A DNA stretch of 64,000 nucleotides from an uncultured Aquimarina sp. (GTDB lineage: Bacteria > Bacteroidota > Bacteroidia > Flavobacteriales > Flavobacteriaceae), in contig CANMKX010000003.1 in assembly GCA_947498595.1 (NCBI GenBank), forward strand, positions 124,001 through 188,000. Reading direction: 5' to 3'. Under the pieces are notes generated by a model. That model ran no database searches and had not been told where the DNA came from. It saw nothing but the letters and a program-made list of their open reading frames with translations. Made by a program: the position numbers and the translations under genes. Within the stretch, counting starts at the first letter, position 1, and each line of letters starts with the position of its first letter. Below are positions 47,063 to 56,718 of this stretch, piece by piece.

Positions 47063-47677
47063 ATGCACGTAGCTATTGCTGGAAACATTGGTGCTGGAAA
47101 AACCACACTCACTAATTTACTTGCTAAACATTATAAATGGGAACCTGAATTTGAAGATGTTTTGGAAAACCCATATTTAGAAGATTTTTATAACCAAATG
47201 GAACGTTGGTCTTTTAATCTCCAAATATATTTTTTAAACAGTCGTTTTCGTCAAGTTTTAGATATTAGAAAAACTGGGAAAGATATTATTCAAGATAGAA
47301 CAATTTATGAAGACGCACATATCTTCGCTCCTAACTTACATGCTATGGGCTTAATGACAAATCGTGATTTTGAAAATTACAAATCACTTTTTGAATTAAT
47401 GGAAGATGTTGTTGAGGCTCCAGATTTATTAATTTATCTACGTAGCAGTATTCCTAATTTAGTATCTCATATACATAAACGTGGTAGAGATTATGAAAAT
47501 TCTATAAGTATTGACTATTTAGGAAAATTAAATGAACGATATGAAACTTGGATTAAAGGATATGATAAAGGTAACTTATTAATCATTGATGTTGATAATA
47601 TCAATTTTGTAGATAACCCTGAAGATTTAGGTTCTATTATTACAAAAATAGATGCACAACTTAACGGATTGTTTTAA
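47063..47677 (+). CDS. Deoxynucleoside kinase
   Basis: 204 residues of the dNK/dGK family: P-loop AGNIGAGKTTL around 6-16, the DRTIYEDAHIFA (DRS-like) motif in the middle, and RGRDYE in the lid region. It phosphorylates deoxynucleosides for salvage; base preference is not readable. It ends inside a terminator hairpin whose first arm overlaps the final codons. Confidence 0.9.
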   Translation: MHVAIAGNIGAGKTTLTNLLAKHYKWEPEFEDVLENPYLEDFYNQMERWSFNLQIYFLNSRFRQVLDIRKTGKDIIQDRTIYEDAHIFAPNLHAMGLMTNRDFENYKSLFELMEDVVEAPDLLIYLRSSIPNLVSHIHKRGRDYENSISIDYLGKLNERYETWIKGYDKGNLLIIDVDNINFVDNPEDLGSIITKIDAQLNGLF

Positions 47678-47693
47678 CAATCCGTTCTTTTTT
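47663..47693 (+). terminator. Terminator overlapping the nucleoside kinase stop
   Basis: AACGGATTGTT and AACAATCCGTT form a perfect 11-bp stem spanning the stop codon, followed by C and a T run. Confidence 0.82.
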
Positions 47694-47709
47694 CAATTAA
47701 TCTACCCTT

Positions 47710-48366
47710 ATGGATTTTAATGAACTTTTTTCATTCTTACACGATTTACAGAACAATAATAATAAAGAATGGTTAGATGCTAATCGTAAACAATATCAAA
47801 AAGTACGTTCTAACTTTATTTCTTGGTTAGATGATTTAGATACTACATTAGCTTCAATAGATCCCAATTATTATCATACTCCTGGTAAAAAAGGAATTAA
47901 TCGAATTAATAACAATTTACTTTTCCATCCTAACAAACCTGTATATAAAGATCATTTTGGAGCTGGGTTAGATCAGCGTACCAAACAAGGAGATTTTTAT
48001 ATTCATATAGGATTATCTGAATGCCTTATTGCTGGTGGATATTGGAAACCCGAAAACAAAATATTGAAAAGTATAAGAGATGCGATTGATTATAATGGTG
48101 AAGAATTAGTTAAGATCATTACCAAAAAAAGTTTTAAAACTACATTTGGAGAAATGCATGACGATGGGGCTCGATTAAAATCTGCACCTAAAGGTTTTTC
48201 TAAAGATCATAAATATATAGATTTACTTCGCAATCGGACTTTTGCTGTAATGCATCCTTTACAACACAATATCGTTTTAACTCCTGATTTCAAAGATTAT
48301 GTAATTTCAATTTATAAAGAAATGTTGCCATTTAGACGTTATCTAAACGAAGCTATTACGGTTTAA
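47710..48366 (+). CDS. DUF2461 family protein
   Basis: 218 residues. It begins FLHDLQNNNNKEWLDANRKQYQKVRSNF and continues FHPNKPVYKDHFGAGL and GGYWKPENKILKSIRDAID, the standard pattern of DUF2461 (TIGR02453), a cytoplasmic family of unknown activity. Flanked by terminators on the 5' side. Confidence 0.9.
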   Translation: MDFNELFSFLHDLQNNNNKEWLDANRKQYQKVRSNFISWLDDLDTTLASIDPNYYHTPGKKGINRINNNLLFHPNKPVYKDHFGAGLDQRTKQGDFYIHIGLSECLIAGGYWKPENKILKSIRDAIDYNGEELVKIITKKSFKTTFGEMHDDGARLKSAPKGFSKDHKYIDLLRNRTFAVMHPLQHNIVLTPDFKDYVISIYKEMLPFRRYLNEAITV

Positions 48367-48410
48367 CCATCTTTTGTTTTTAAATTCATTCTTCTTTTAT
48401 TTTTTTTTTA

Positions 48411-48437
48411 TATTTTTGTAATCAATCAATCAATCAA
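48411..48437 (+). promoter_or_regulatory. -7 box followed by a tetranucleotide repeat
   Basis: TATTTTTG (48411-48418) is directly followed by four and a half copies of the unit ATCA (about 48421-48437), where transcription would start. Located about 145 nt before the long secreted protein gene. Confidence 0.5.
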
Positions 48438-48580
48438 TATAATAATGTTATTTTTCGATCAATTAATATCAGATACAATTTCTAGATATTTCACATCTAT
48501 TTCTAGAATTACTTCCAATTTATTTAAAATCAATCATATCTTATAGAGTTCTCTCTATTAAATCATTTATTTTCAGTTTT

Positions 48581-50161
48581 ATGAATACAAAAAAAATGCT
48601 TTTCATTGTTGTAACAATGATTATAAGTCTTAGCAAAACACAAGCACAAGATTCAAACATACTTTTAGGATTAGATGATCCTGCATACGGTGTCCAGATA
48701 CGAACAAATTGGCCTGGAGCTACTTTGGGATGGGCTAGAGGCTTTTCTATTGTAAATCAAAATGCAACAGAACGTTTTATCACACTAGGGTCTAAAGGTC
48801 AATCTGATAATGGTATTTCTACATTACATTATAGCTGGATTGGTAAAGATTTTGATGACACTTATATGTCATTTTTGCCTAATGGTAATATAGGGATTGG
48901 GACTAATGCCCCTCAAAATAGTTTAAGCTTAGTTTTCAATGAAGACAATACCACTCTTGGTACTAATGTTAAATCTGCTATTAGAATTAGTAATCAGTTT
49001 GCTACTTCATTTGGTAGACGTTCAGAGATTCAATTTGGTCTAGATCAAAATTCGAATAGTAATCTTGCTGTTATAGCCTCAGAATATGCTTCATGGGATG
49101 GAGCTCCTGCTGGTGATTTAATATTTGGTACATCTCCTACTAGTTCTACTGATATTCTAGAACGTATGCGAGTAAAACATAACGGTAATGTAGGTATCGG
49201 TACTAATGATCCAAAATCAAAACTTCATGTCGAAGGTAAAGCTAGTTTTGGTAAATGGGGAGTATTACATGCGGATTGGACTAATGAGGCTAATTGGGGA
49301 GGTGCTTCTAATCTTTGGGCTGGATATATCGGTTTTAATGCGTATAGGAATAACGATGATGAAAAAGACATGTATTATGGTACTAATCCTTATACAGCCA
49401 AAGCTGCTTTTGAAGGATCAAATGCTGGATTTAGATGGATGTATCGTAAACGTATTAATGACGACTCTGAAAACCAACATACACTTAACGAATATATGCG
49501 TTTAACAAGAGATGGTAGTTTAGCATTAGGAACTGTAAACCCTGGAACTTCGAAATTAGCTATTGCTGGAGATGTATCTGTAGGTGCTAGTGGTAATGCT
49601 TCTTTATTCGCACGTCACATAAATGGTAAAAAATCTGATAGTTTTAATGCTGATGACCTTTATCTTAATTACGGAACAGGACATGATGTATTTATTGGAA
49701 ATGAAACAGTTAGTGGTTCTGATTTATTTGTAATGAATGGAAATGTTGGTATTGCTACAACAAGTACTGGTAATCATAAACTTGCTGTTGAAGGTTCTAT
49801 TGGAGCTAGAGAAATCAAAGTAGAAATTGGAGCATGGTCTGATTTTGTTTTTGAAAAAGAATACAATCTCCCTACACTTGAAGAAGTAGAATCTCATATA
49901 GCAGAAAAAGGTCATCTTGAAAATATCCCTAGTGCTATCGAAGTTGAGAAGAATGGGATTTTCTTAGGAGAAATGAATGCTAAACTACTTCAAAAAATTG
50001 AAGAGTTAACACTTTATACAATTGCTCAAGAGAAAAAAATTAAAGCTTTAGAATCTCAAAATACTCGCATTGAAAAATTAGAAAAAGAGAATGATGAATT
50101 AAAAAATCTTTTTTCAGAATTTAAAGCATTAAAAGCATCTATTGAAGCTTTAAAAAAATAA
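48581..50161 (+). CDS. Secreted tail-fibre-like repeat protein with C-terminal coiled coil
   Basis: 526 residues with a signal peptide ending TQAQ. The body repeats the motif NIGIGTNAPQNSL, NVGIGTNDPKSKL, NVGIATTSTGNHKL, typical of Bacteroidota tail-fibre-like and endosialidase-chaperone-associated proteins. The C-terminal 75 residues (LPTLEEVESHIAEKGHLENIPSA, then a heptad coiled coil, IEKLEKENDELKNL) form the standard trimerising end. No peptidase S74 motif is certain. A surface or adhesion structure is a reasonable guess. A strong bidirectional terminator follows. Confidence 0.8.
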   Translation: MNTKKMLFIVVTMIISLSKTQAQDSNILLGLDDPAYGVQIRTNWPGATLGWARGFSIVNQNATERFITLGSKGQSDNGISTLHYSWIGKDFDDTYMSFLPNGNIGIGTNAPQNSLSLVFNEDNTTLGTNVKSAIRISNQFATSFGRRSEIQFGLDQNSNSNLAVIASEYASWDGAPAGDLIFGTSPTSSTDILERMRVKHNGNVGIGTNDPKSKLHVEGKASFGKWGVLHADWTNEANWGGASNLWAGYIGFNAYRNNDDEKDMYYGTNPYTAKAAFEGSNAGFRWMYRKRINDDSENQHTLNEYMRLTRDGSLALGTVNPGTSKLAIAGDVSVGASGNASLFARHINGKKSDSFNADDLYLNYGTGHDVFIGNETVSGSDLFVMNGNVGIATTSTGNHKLAVEGSIGAREIKVEIGAWSDFVFEKEYNLPTLEEVESHIAEKGHLENIPSAIEVEKNGIFLGEMNAKLLQKIEELTLYTIAQEKKIKALESQNTRIEKLEKENDELKNLFSEFKALKASIEALKK

Positions 50162-50183
50162 TTCTTATTACTTCATAAAAAAC

Positions 50184-50215
50184 AAAAAAGGTCTCATGAA
50201 GACCTTTTTTATTTT
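50184..50215. terminator. Bidirectional terminator between convergent genes
   Basis: An 11-bp stem AAAAAAGGTCT/AGACCTTTTTT with a 5-nt loop; A and T runs on both sides allow it to serve the tail-fibre-like gene and the KDO transferase. Confidence 0.85.
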
Positions 50216-50221
50216 TTATAT

Positions 50222-51460
50222 TTAAATATGTTTATCTATGAATGTCATTATTCGGTCTGTCGCTCCTGTGTTACTATTTATAAAATGTCCAGCAATCATT
50301 CCTGTTTGTTCTCTGTATTTTTTATTATCTACTAATTTTTTCAATACTTTATTAAACTCTTCTTTTGTAGTTATAGAAAATAATCCTGCTAACTTTTGTA
50401 ATTGTTTAGCTTCTCTAAAATCGTCGAAGTTCTTCCCTATAACTATAGGCATTCCAAAAGTTGCGGGTTCTAAAATATTATGCAATCCAGAGGTTCCCAT
50501 TCCTCCTCCTACATAAGCTATATCACCATAACTATATATCCTAGATAAGTATCCAACTGTATCAGCTATAAATACTTGATATGTATCTAATTTTTTATTT
50601 GTTCTATTCGAATATAAAACTGTCTTTTTTTCAATTTTATCAAACAAAGTCTTTATTCCTTGTTCTTTAATTTCATGAGGAGCTATAATAAAACAAATCT
50701 CTTCTGATGATCTATTTATAAAATCAATAAATACTTCTTCATCTTCTTTCCATGAACTACCAATAACAACACACAATCGGTTAGTAACAAATTCTGAGAT
50801 GAAATCTACTTTATTATCCATCTCTATTTGATAAGCAACTCTGTCAAATCTAGTATCTCCACTTATAGTTACATTGTTGAATTTTATTTTCTCTAATAAC
50901 TTTTTTGATATTTCATCCTGCACAAAAAAATGAGCTACACTTTTCAATGTATTTCTCATAAAGCTTCCATGTTTTTTGAAAAAGATTTGATTTTCTCTAA
51001 AAGCAGCTGAAATAATAATAGATGGTATTTTCTTTTTTTCAAGTTCTTTTAAATAATTAGGCCAAAACTCGTATTTAACAAATACAGCTAAATCTGGTTG
51101 AACAACATCAATAAATTTCCTTGCATTATTTGCAGTATCAATAGGTAGATAGCTTATAACATCTGCTATTTCACTATTTTTCTTAACTTCAAATCCTGAC
51201 GGCGAAAAAAAAGTTACTAATAATTTATGTTTCGGATATTTAATCTTTAAAGCCTCCATCACTGGAACCCCTTGTTCATACTCTCCTAATGAAGCACAGT
51301 GAAACCAAATAATAGCATCTGTCGAAGCAATTTTTTTGTTTAGAATGTCAAACGTTTCTTTTCTTCCGTTTGCAAAAAGTTTCAATTTTGGGCTTATTAA
51401 ACCTATTACTGGCAATAATAGGTTAAAAATAGAACTAAAGATATTATATAGAAAATGCAC
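50222..51460 (-). CDS. waaA: 3-deoxy-D-manno-octulosonic acid transferase
   Basis: About 412 residues of GT30. Internal features IIWFHCASLGEYEQG, FVKYEFWPN, GSSWKEDEEVFIDF and YVGGGMGTSGLHNILEPATFG are typical of WaaA. It adds KDO to lipid A in the inner membrane. I take GTG at 51460; the frame can be extended 15 nt to a TTG, but this TTG is itself part of a TATTTTTG promoter box (51480-51473). Upstream of it is the sequence relic of gldA. Confidence 0.92.
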   Translation of the reverse strand: MHFLYNIFSSIFNLLLPVIGLISPKLKLFANGRKETFDILNKKIASTDAIIWFHCASLGEYEQGVPVMEALKIKYPKHKLLVTFFSPSGFEVKKNSEIADVISYLPIDTANNARKFIDVVQPDLAVFVKYEFWPNYLKELEKKKIPSIIISAAFRENQIFFKKHGSFMRNTLKSVAHFFVQDEISKKLLEKIKFNNVTISGDTRFDRVAYQIEMDNKVDFISEFVTNRLCVVIGSSWKEDEEVFIDFINRSSEEICFIIAPHEIKEQGIKTLFDKIEKKTVLYSNRTNKKLDTYQVFIADTVGYLSRIYSYGDIAYVGGGMGTSGLHNILEPATFGMPIVIGKNFDDFREAKQLQKLAGLFSITTKEEFNKVLKKLVDNKKYREQTGMIAGHFINSNTGATDRIMTFIDKHI

Positions 51461-51472
51461 TTCTTTTTTAAG

Positions 51473-51480
51473 CAAAAATA
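51473..51480 (-). promoter_or_regulatory. -7 box of waaA
   Basis: TATTTTTG on the minus strand, 12 nt before the chosen GTG. It implies a 5' UTR under 10 nt. Confidence 0.45.
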
Positions 51481-51536
51481 CTCTATTATTTCTTAAAAAA
51501 GATAAAACTAAAATCTATAAACTCCTTTTTCCATAT

Positions 51537-51559
51537 TTTAGAGAACTTACTAATTAATC
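51537..51559 (+). repeat. 23-bp exact copy of the gldA 3' end
   Basis: The stretch encoding FRELTN plus stop and flank is identical to 11095-11117 at the end of gldA. No other part of gldA is detected at this site. It is more than expected by chance for a 64-kb AT-rich window and looks like a relic. Confidence 0.6.
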
Positions 51560-51634
51560 CTATTTTCATTTCTTTTTATATCTATTTCCATTTTGATATT
51601 TTGTATTTTCGTGGAGTTACAATTTTAAGAGTAT

Positions 51635-52768
51635 ATGAAGAAGATACAAATGGTTGACCTTAAAGGTCAATACGAACAAATTAAAGATCGTGTAAATAAC
51701 TCTATACAAGAGGTAATAGAATCTACTGCTTTTATTAATGGACCAGAGGTTCATGCTTTTCAAAAAGAACTTGAAGATTACTTAGATGTAGCACATGTAA
51801 TTCCATGTGCCAATGGTACAGATGCATTACAAATTGCAATGATGGGGTTAGGATTAAAACCTGGTGATGAAGTCATTACTGCTGATTTCACATTTGCTGC
51901 TACAGTTGAAGTGATCGCTTTACTAAACTTAACACCTGTATTAGTAGATGTCGAACCTGATACTTTTAATATAGATCCAGAAGCTATTAAAAAAGCAATC
52001 ACTCCAAAAACTAAAGCTATTGTACCTGTTCACCTTTTTGGACAAAGTGCAAACATGGATGCTATTATGCAGATTGCAAAAGAACATAATCTATTTGTAA
52101 TTGAAGATAATGCGCAGGGTATTGGAGCTAATTATCATGCTGCCAATGGAACCACTACTAAAACTGGAGCTATAGGTCATGTTGCTTCCACCTCATTTTT
52201 CCCATCTAAAAATTTAGGTTGCTATGGAGATGGTGGAGCTATATTCACAAATGATGCTGATCTTGCACATACGATTCGTGGAATTGTAAATCACGGAATG
52301 TACAAGCGTTACCATCATGATGTTGTAGGTGTAAATTCTCGTTTAGATTCAATTCAAGCAACTGTTTTAAGAGCTAAACTACCTCATTTAGATACTTATA
52401 ATAATGCTCGTAAAAATGCTGCTGAAAAATACACTACAGCTCTAGCTAATCAAGAACATATTATTACTCCTTATATTCATAGCGAGTCTGATACACACGT
52501 ATTTCATCAATATACATTAAGAATCACAAATGGAAAACGCGATGCATTAGCTGCTCATTTCCAAGAATTAGGAATTCCTCATGGTATTTATTATCCAATT
52601 CCTTTACACAGTCAAAAAGCATATGTAGATGATCGTTATGATGAAGCTAACTTTACTGTAACAAATCAATTAGTAAAAGAGGTTTTTTCGTTGCCTATGC
52701 ATACTGAATTAGATGATGAACAAATCACTTACATAACTAAAACAATTATAGATTTTATTAATAAGTAA
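51635..52768 (+). CDS. DegT/DnrJ/EryC1 family sugar aminotransferase
   Basis: 377 residues, fold-type I. CANGTDALQIAM, VEDNAQG-type EDNAQGIGA, and TSFFPSKNLGCYGDGGAIF with the PLP lysine at 192. It is most like UDP-3-oxo-hexuronate/nucleotide-sugar transaminases that build amino sugars for surface polysaccharide or lipid A. Its neighbours (waaA on one side) support an envelope role. The start begins directly MKKIQMVDLKGQYEQIK, usual for the family. Confidence 0.92.
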   Translation: MKKIQMVDLKGQYEQIKDRVNNSIQEVIESTAFINGPEVHAFQKELEDYLDVAHVIPCANGTDALQIAMMGLGLKPGDEVITADFTFAATVEVIALLNLTPVLVDVEPDTFNIDPEAIKKAITPKTKAIVPVHLFGQSANMDAIMQIAKEHNLFVIEDNAQGIGANYHAANGTTTKTGAIGHVASTSFFPSKNLGCYGDGGAIFTNDADLAHTIRGIVNHGMYKRYHHDVVGVNSRLDSIQATVLRAKLPHLDTYNNARKNAAEKYTTALANQEHIITPYIHSESDTHVFHQYTLRITNGKRDALAAHFQELGIPHGIYYPIPLHSQKAYVDDRYDEANFTVTNQLVKEVFSLPMHTELDDEQITYITKTIIDFINK

Positions 52769-52804
52769 TTTATATAAAATCCTTTAATTCAAAAAATAGA
52801 ACTT

Positions 52805-52833
52805 CTCCCTCTTTAGGGAGTTGTTTGTTTTTA
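52805..52833 (+). terminator. Terminator after the sugar aminotransferase
   Basis: CTCCCT-CTTT-AGGGAG stem followed by a T-rich tail (TTGTTTGTTTTT). Confidence 0.78.
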
Positions 52834-52868
52834 GTATTTATTTCTTCAATTATACACTCATATTTTAG

Positions 52869-55766
52869 ATGTTTTGTATTTGCTATAATTTAATCCCAGT
52901 TACATATTCGACTGTTTATATTCCAATACCTTATATTGTTTCTTTACAGGAGTTACAAGGTAAATTAACTTTGGGATATATAGAAAAACAAGCACTCCCT
53001 GATATTTTAGACACCTATCATATCTCTTACAAAAATACAGAACATCAGCGCTTAATTAAAATTTGTAATGACCTAAAGCCCCAATCTTTAGCAATTCGCT
53101 TTCAACCTAAAGGAAAAAGGAAACAACGTTCTATTGAAGATTTAATTTTGTTTAATGATATTAATAAAACAATTACAAATTATATTACGCGCAAGCTTTC
53201 TATTTTTTATGATATAATATCTAAAGAACAATATCCATTATCATTCAATGCTATTCGTAAAAATCCTGTAGAAATAAAACGTATTGAATACAGTAAGAAT
53301 CCTCTTGAAGCGATTTTATCTTTTTCAAAAACTGAAGATGGTATTGATTATTCTTTCTTCTTAAAAAAAGAACAAAAACATTTACTTCCTAGTAAGCATC
53401 ATATCTCAATTTTATTAAATGATCCATCATGGATACTTATGGATCAGTGTTTATATCAATTAGATCAACTAAATGCTAATAAATTAAAACCTTTTTTGTC
53501 TAAAGATACGATTCATATTCCTGAAAAGAACACACGTCTTTATTTCGAAAAAGTAATTTCTACAGTAATAAAAAAAGTAGCCGTTATTTCTAAAGGTTTT
53601 GATATTATTTCAGAAGATACGATTCAATCATTCTCTTTTACTATTGTACATGATTTTTTAAATAACAAGTTGGTAGCCGAAATAACTTTTTCTTATAAAT
53701 CTCATACTTTTCTATATCATAGCACACAAAACACTATATCTGAAGTTCTTTTTGATCCGAATAATAAGATACAACTAATTCAGACGAAAAGAAATCAATC
53801 TAATGAAGATACGATCATCAATAAACTTATTGATTTAGGGTTATCAGTATCTCAATCCCGTCATTTTGAAACAAATGATGATGATCCATTTTCTATCCTC
53901 ATTTGGTATGCTCAACATAAAAGACAATTACAAGATTTTGGTTTTGAATTACTCCCTATTATTATTAACAATCAAGAAATTAATAGTGACACAGCATCAA
54001 TAGCACTTGACAGCGTAAAACAAGATGATTGGTTTGATATTAGAGGTATTATAACTATAGGAAATATCGAAATTCCGTTCTCTAAATTCATTCCTTATAT
54101 ACGAGATCAAAAATCATATTTCCCCCTAGATGATGGGCGCTTTTTCATCATTCCGACCTCATGGATGCAACAGTACAAAAAATTAGTAGATTTTGTTTCT
54201 GTAAAAGAAAATAAAGTTCGATTACCAAAAAGTAATTATACATTACTTCATCATGTTATTGATCCAAATAGTATTGTTTATGATAAAGATCAAAAAAAAA
54301 CATACACTGCATCTTCTTTATTAAAAGCAACTCTACGTCCTTATCAACAAGAAGGTGTAGAATGGTTGCTAAATCATTATGAGCAACAACTAGGTGCATG
54401 TCTTGCCGATGATATGGGATTAGGAAAGACATTACAAACAATTGCACTATTAGTACATACTAAAGAACAAATCATTCCTCGTGAAGCTTCTGTATCTACC
54501 ATGCAATTTGATTTATTTGACACTCCTCTTGAAGTTAAGACTTATCTAAAAACTATTATCGTATTACCATCATCTTTGGTATTTAATTGGGCTCAAGAAC
54601 TTAAAAAATTTGCTCCGCATTTTAGCATAGCTAATTATACTGGTAACGATCGAAAAAAACTAACACCATATCTAAATAATTATGATATTATTCTGACTAC
54701 TTATCATACTATCTTAAGGGATATTGACCTTATAGAACGTTTTGATTTTTCGCATTTAATTATAGACGAAAGCCAGCAAATCAAGAATAAAAACTCAAAA
54801 TTATTTAATAGCATTAATCGTATAAATGCTCATCACAAAATATCTCTTAGCGGTACTCCTATAGAAAATTCATTATCTGATTTATGGGCTCAAATGGAAT
54901 TTATAAATCCTGGGATGCTAGGCACTTTCCCTTTTTTTAATAGATATTTTAAAATCCCTATCGAAAAAAATAAAAATTCAGACAAAATACATGAATTAAA
55001 AGAATTAATTGCTCCGTTTATTCTTAGAAGAACCAAAGAACAAGTAGCTAAAGATCTTCCTCAAATATCAGAACAAATTATATACACTGATATGTTAGTT
55101 GAACAGCAAAAAATATACGACACTGAAAAATCTGCTGCTCGAAATCACTTATTACAGATAGACAAGTTAGTTTCAAACAATAAAATACACATCATCAACA
55201 CTTTAACAAAACTACGTCAACTATCTAATCACCCACAACTTTTAAACAAACCAATAGCATCTGGAAAATTTAATGATGTTACTCATTATTTGGACACACT
55301 ACTTAAGGCTAATAAAAAAGTGCTAATTTTTAGTTCTTTTGTTTCTCATTTAGATATATACATGAAATGGTGTGATCAAAACCAGCATAAATATTCATCA
55401 TTAACTGGAAAACATGATAGTAAGCAAAGAGAGCTAGCAGTAACAACTTTTAAAGAACAAAAAGATATTTTATTATTTTTTATTTCACTCAAAGCTGGTG
55501 GAACAGGGTTAAACCTTACAGAAGCATCTTATGTTGTATTATTAGATCCTTGGTGGAATCCTTTCATCGAAAAACAAGCTATCGCTAGAGCACATCGTAT
55601 TGGACAAAAAAACAATGTAATTGTAACTAAGTTTATTACAAAGAATAGTATCGAAGAAAAAATAGTTCAACTTCAAGAAAAAAAGAAGCTTTTATCTGAT
55701 GACATTATCACAATGGACTCCACCCCAGAATTCACTGATAAAGAACTAGATAGTATTTTGAATTAA
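52869..55766 (+). CDS. SNF2-family DNA helicase/translocase
   Basis: 965 residues. The last 480 form a SNF2 ATPase: YQQEGVEWL, Walker A DDMGLGKT around 516-523, DESQ (DEAH-like box II) around 630, LSGTPIENSLSDLWAQ, and lobe 2 with FISLKAGGTGLNLT and HRIGQKN. The N-terminal half is a Bacteroidota-type extension without a named domain. Such proteins remodel protein-DNA complexes or act in defence or transcription; nothing nearby decides. The start codon is uncertain because the first 15 residues look like a poor match to the rest. Confidence 0.9.
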   Translation: MFCICYNLIPVTYSTVYIPIPYIVSLQELQGKLTLGYIEKQALPDILDTYHISYKNTEHQRLIKICNDLKPQSLAIRFQPKGKRKQRSIEDLILFNDINKTITNYITRKLSIFYDIISKEQYPLSFNAIRKNPVEIKRIEYSKNPLEAILSFSKTEDGIDYSFFLKKEQKHLLPSKHHISILLNDPSWILMDQCLYQLDQLNANKLKPFLSKDTIHIPEKNTRLYFEKVISTVIKKVAVISKGFDIISEDTIQSFSFTIVHDFLNNKLVAEITFSYKSHTFLYHSTQNTISEVLFDPNNKIQLIQTKRNQSNEDTIINKLIDLGLSVSQSRHFETNDDDPFSILIWYAQHKRQLQDFGFELLPIIINNQEINSDTASIALDSVKQDDWFDIRGIITIGNIEIPFSKFIPYIRDQKSYFPLDDGRFFIIPTSWMQQYKKLVDFVSVKENKVRLPKSNYTLLHHVIDPNSIVYDKDQKKTYTASSLLKATLRPYQQEGVEWLLNHYEQQLGACLADDMGLGKTLQTIALLVHTKEQIIPREASVSTMQFDLFDTPLEVKTYLKTIIVLPSSLVFNWAQELKKFAPHFSIANYTGNDRKKLTPYLNNYDIILTTYHTILRDIDLIERFDFSHLIIDESQQIKNKNSKLFNSINRINAHHKISLSGTPIENSLSDLWAQMEFINPGMLGTFPFFNRYFKIPIEKNKNSDKIHELKELIAPFILRRTKEQVAKDLPQISEQIIYTDMLVEQQKIYDTEKSAARNHLLQIDKLVSNNKIHIINTLTKLRQLSNHPQLLNKPIASGKFNDVTHYLDTLLKANKKVLIFSSFVSHLDIYMKWCDQNQHKYSSLTGKHDSKQRELAVTTFKEQKDILLFFISLKAGGTGLNLTEASYVVLLDPWWNPFIEKQAIARAHRIGQKNNVIVTKFITKNSIEEKIVQLQEKKKLLSDDIITMDSTPEFTDKELDSILN

Positions 55767-55845
55767 TTATTAAAACAGAAATATTTACTTAGCTATTATT
55801 TCATTTATATATCTTAATTTTATCCTACACACTTAACAACTTAGC

Positions 55846-56628
55846 ATGAAAGCCATTACTAATAAATCAACACAAACTACTCCTATCCCGAAAAACCTAC
55901 CTATCAAAGAGTCAGAGGCTCCTGGTATTTCAAAGAAAACCATCAAAGAGTTAAGTAACGAAATCAATAACATGATGGCTTTTGCTATTCGTAATGGAAT
56001 CATTATCAATGTAGAAATCATAAAATTAGTTCAAAACAGTTCTGTAGATGATCTTATTCATGCTCATAATTTTTTATGTAAAAACATCGCTCCAGCAACT
56101 CCTAAATCTATAGAATACACCAAAGTTTTGAACGAAAATCAAAAAGACAAATCACTTTTCAGTAAACTTCCTTTAATTCGTAATTTAATTTTTTTATCTC
56201 TTTTATTTTTAATTATTTTCATTGTAACTGCATTATCTCCAGAAGTTAACAACAACTCATTAGATAAAGGCATCATGAATAACAATGGACTACCTTTGCT
56301 ATTAAACTTAAGTTATTTAACTTCTATTTCAGGTTTAGGTGTTATTTTTTATTTACTAAAAAAAGTAAGTTCTTCAGTTAAAAAAGGAACCTTAGTTCAA
56401 GAGGACACGGTATATTATATTGCCTTAATAATACTTGGTATAATTTCTGGATTGATCATGTCCGAAATAATCTCTTTCTACAAAAAAGATCCTGTTGGTA
56501 TCAATTTATTTAACAAAAGTATTTTAGCTCTCATTGGAGGGTTTTCTTCAGATGCAATTTTTAGTATTTTGGAAGGTACAATTAATCGTATCAAAAGCAT
56601 TTTTACTTCTAATGATATCAGAAATTAA
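55846..56628 (+). CDS. Unknown four-helix membrane protein (tandem copy 1)
   Basis: 260 residues. A soluble N-terminal part (about 1-110, SNEINNMMAFAIRNGIIINVEIIKLVQN) is followed by four hydrophobic helices near 113-131, 152-170, 187-208 and 223-242, with the highly conserved LALIGGFSSDAIFSILEGTINRIKSIF at the end. The next gene is a close paralogue; about two thirds of positions match by eye in the aligned part. No family was recognised. Transmembrane effector or lipid-interacting protein are open possibilities. Confidence 0.75.
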   Translation: MKAITNKSTQTTPIPKNLPIKESEAPGISKKTIKELSNEINNMMAFAIRNGIIINVEIIKLVQNSSVDDLIHAHNFLCKNIAPATPKSIEYTKVLNENQKDKSLFSKLPLIRNLIFLSLLFLIIFIVTALSPEVNNNSLDKGIMNNNGLPLLLNLSYLTSISGLGVIFYLLKKVSSSVKKGTLVQEDTVYYIALIILGIISGLIMSEIISFYKKDPVGINLFNKSILALIGGFSSDAIFSILEGTINRIKSIFTSNDIRN

Positions 56629-56718
56629 ATCATACTCTCTGTAGTGATAGAGACATTTGCCTTGTTATAATTTATGAAGGTTCTTTAATTTTAACCTCCA
56701 CCTATAAATCTAACCTAC

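Noticed and set aside
48445..48546. 33-codon ORF in the leader of the tail-fibre-like gene
   Set aside because: No composition bias, no hairpin logic and no family; probably chance in AT-rich DNA.
49206..49505. 99-codon ORF within the tail-fibre-like gene
   Set aside because: Different frame of a repeat-rich gene; a by-product of its codon pattern.
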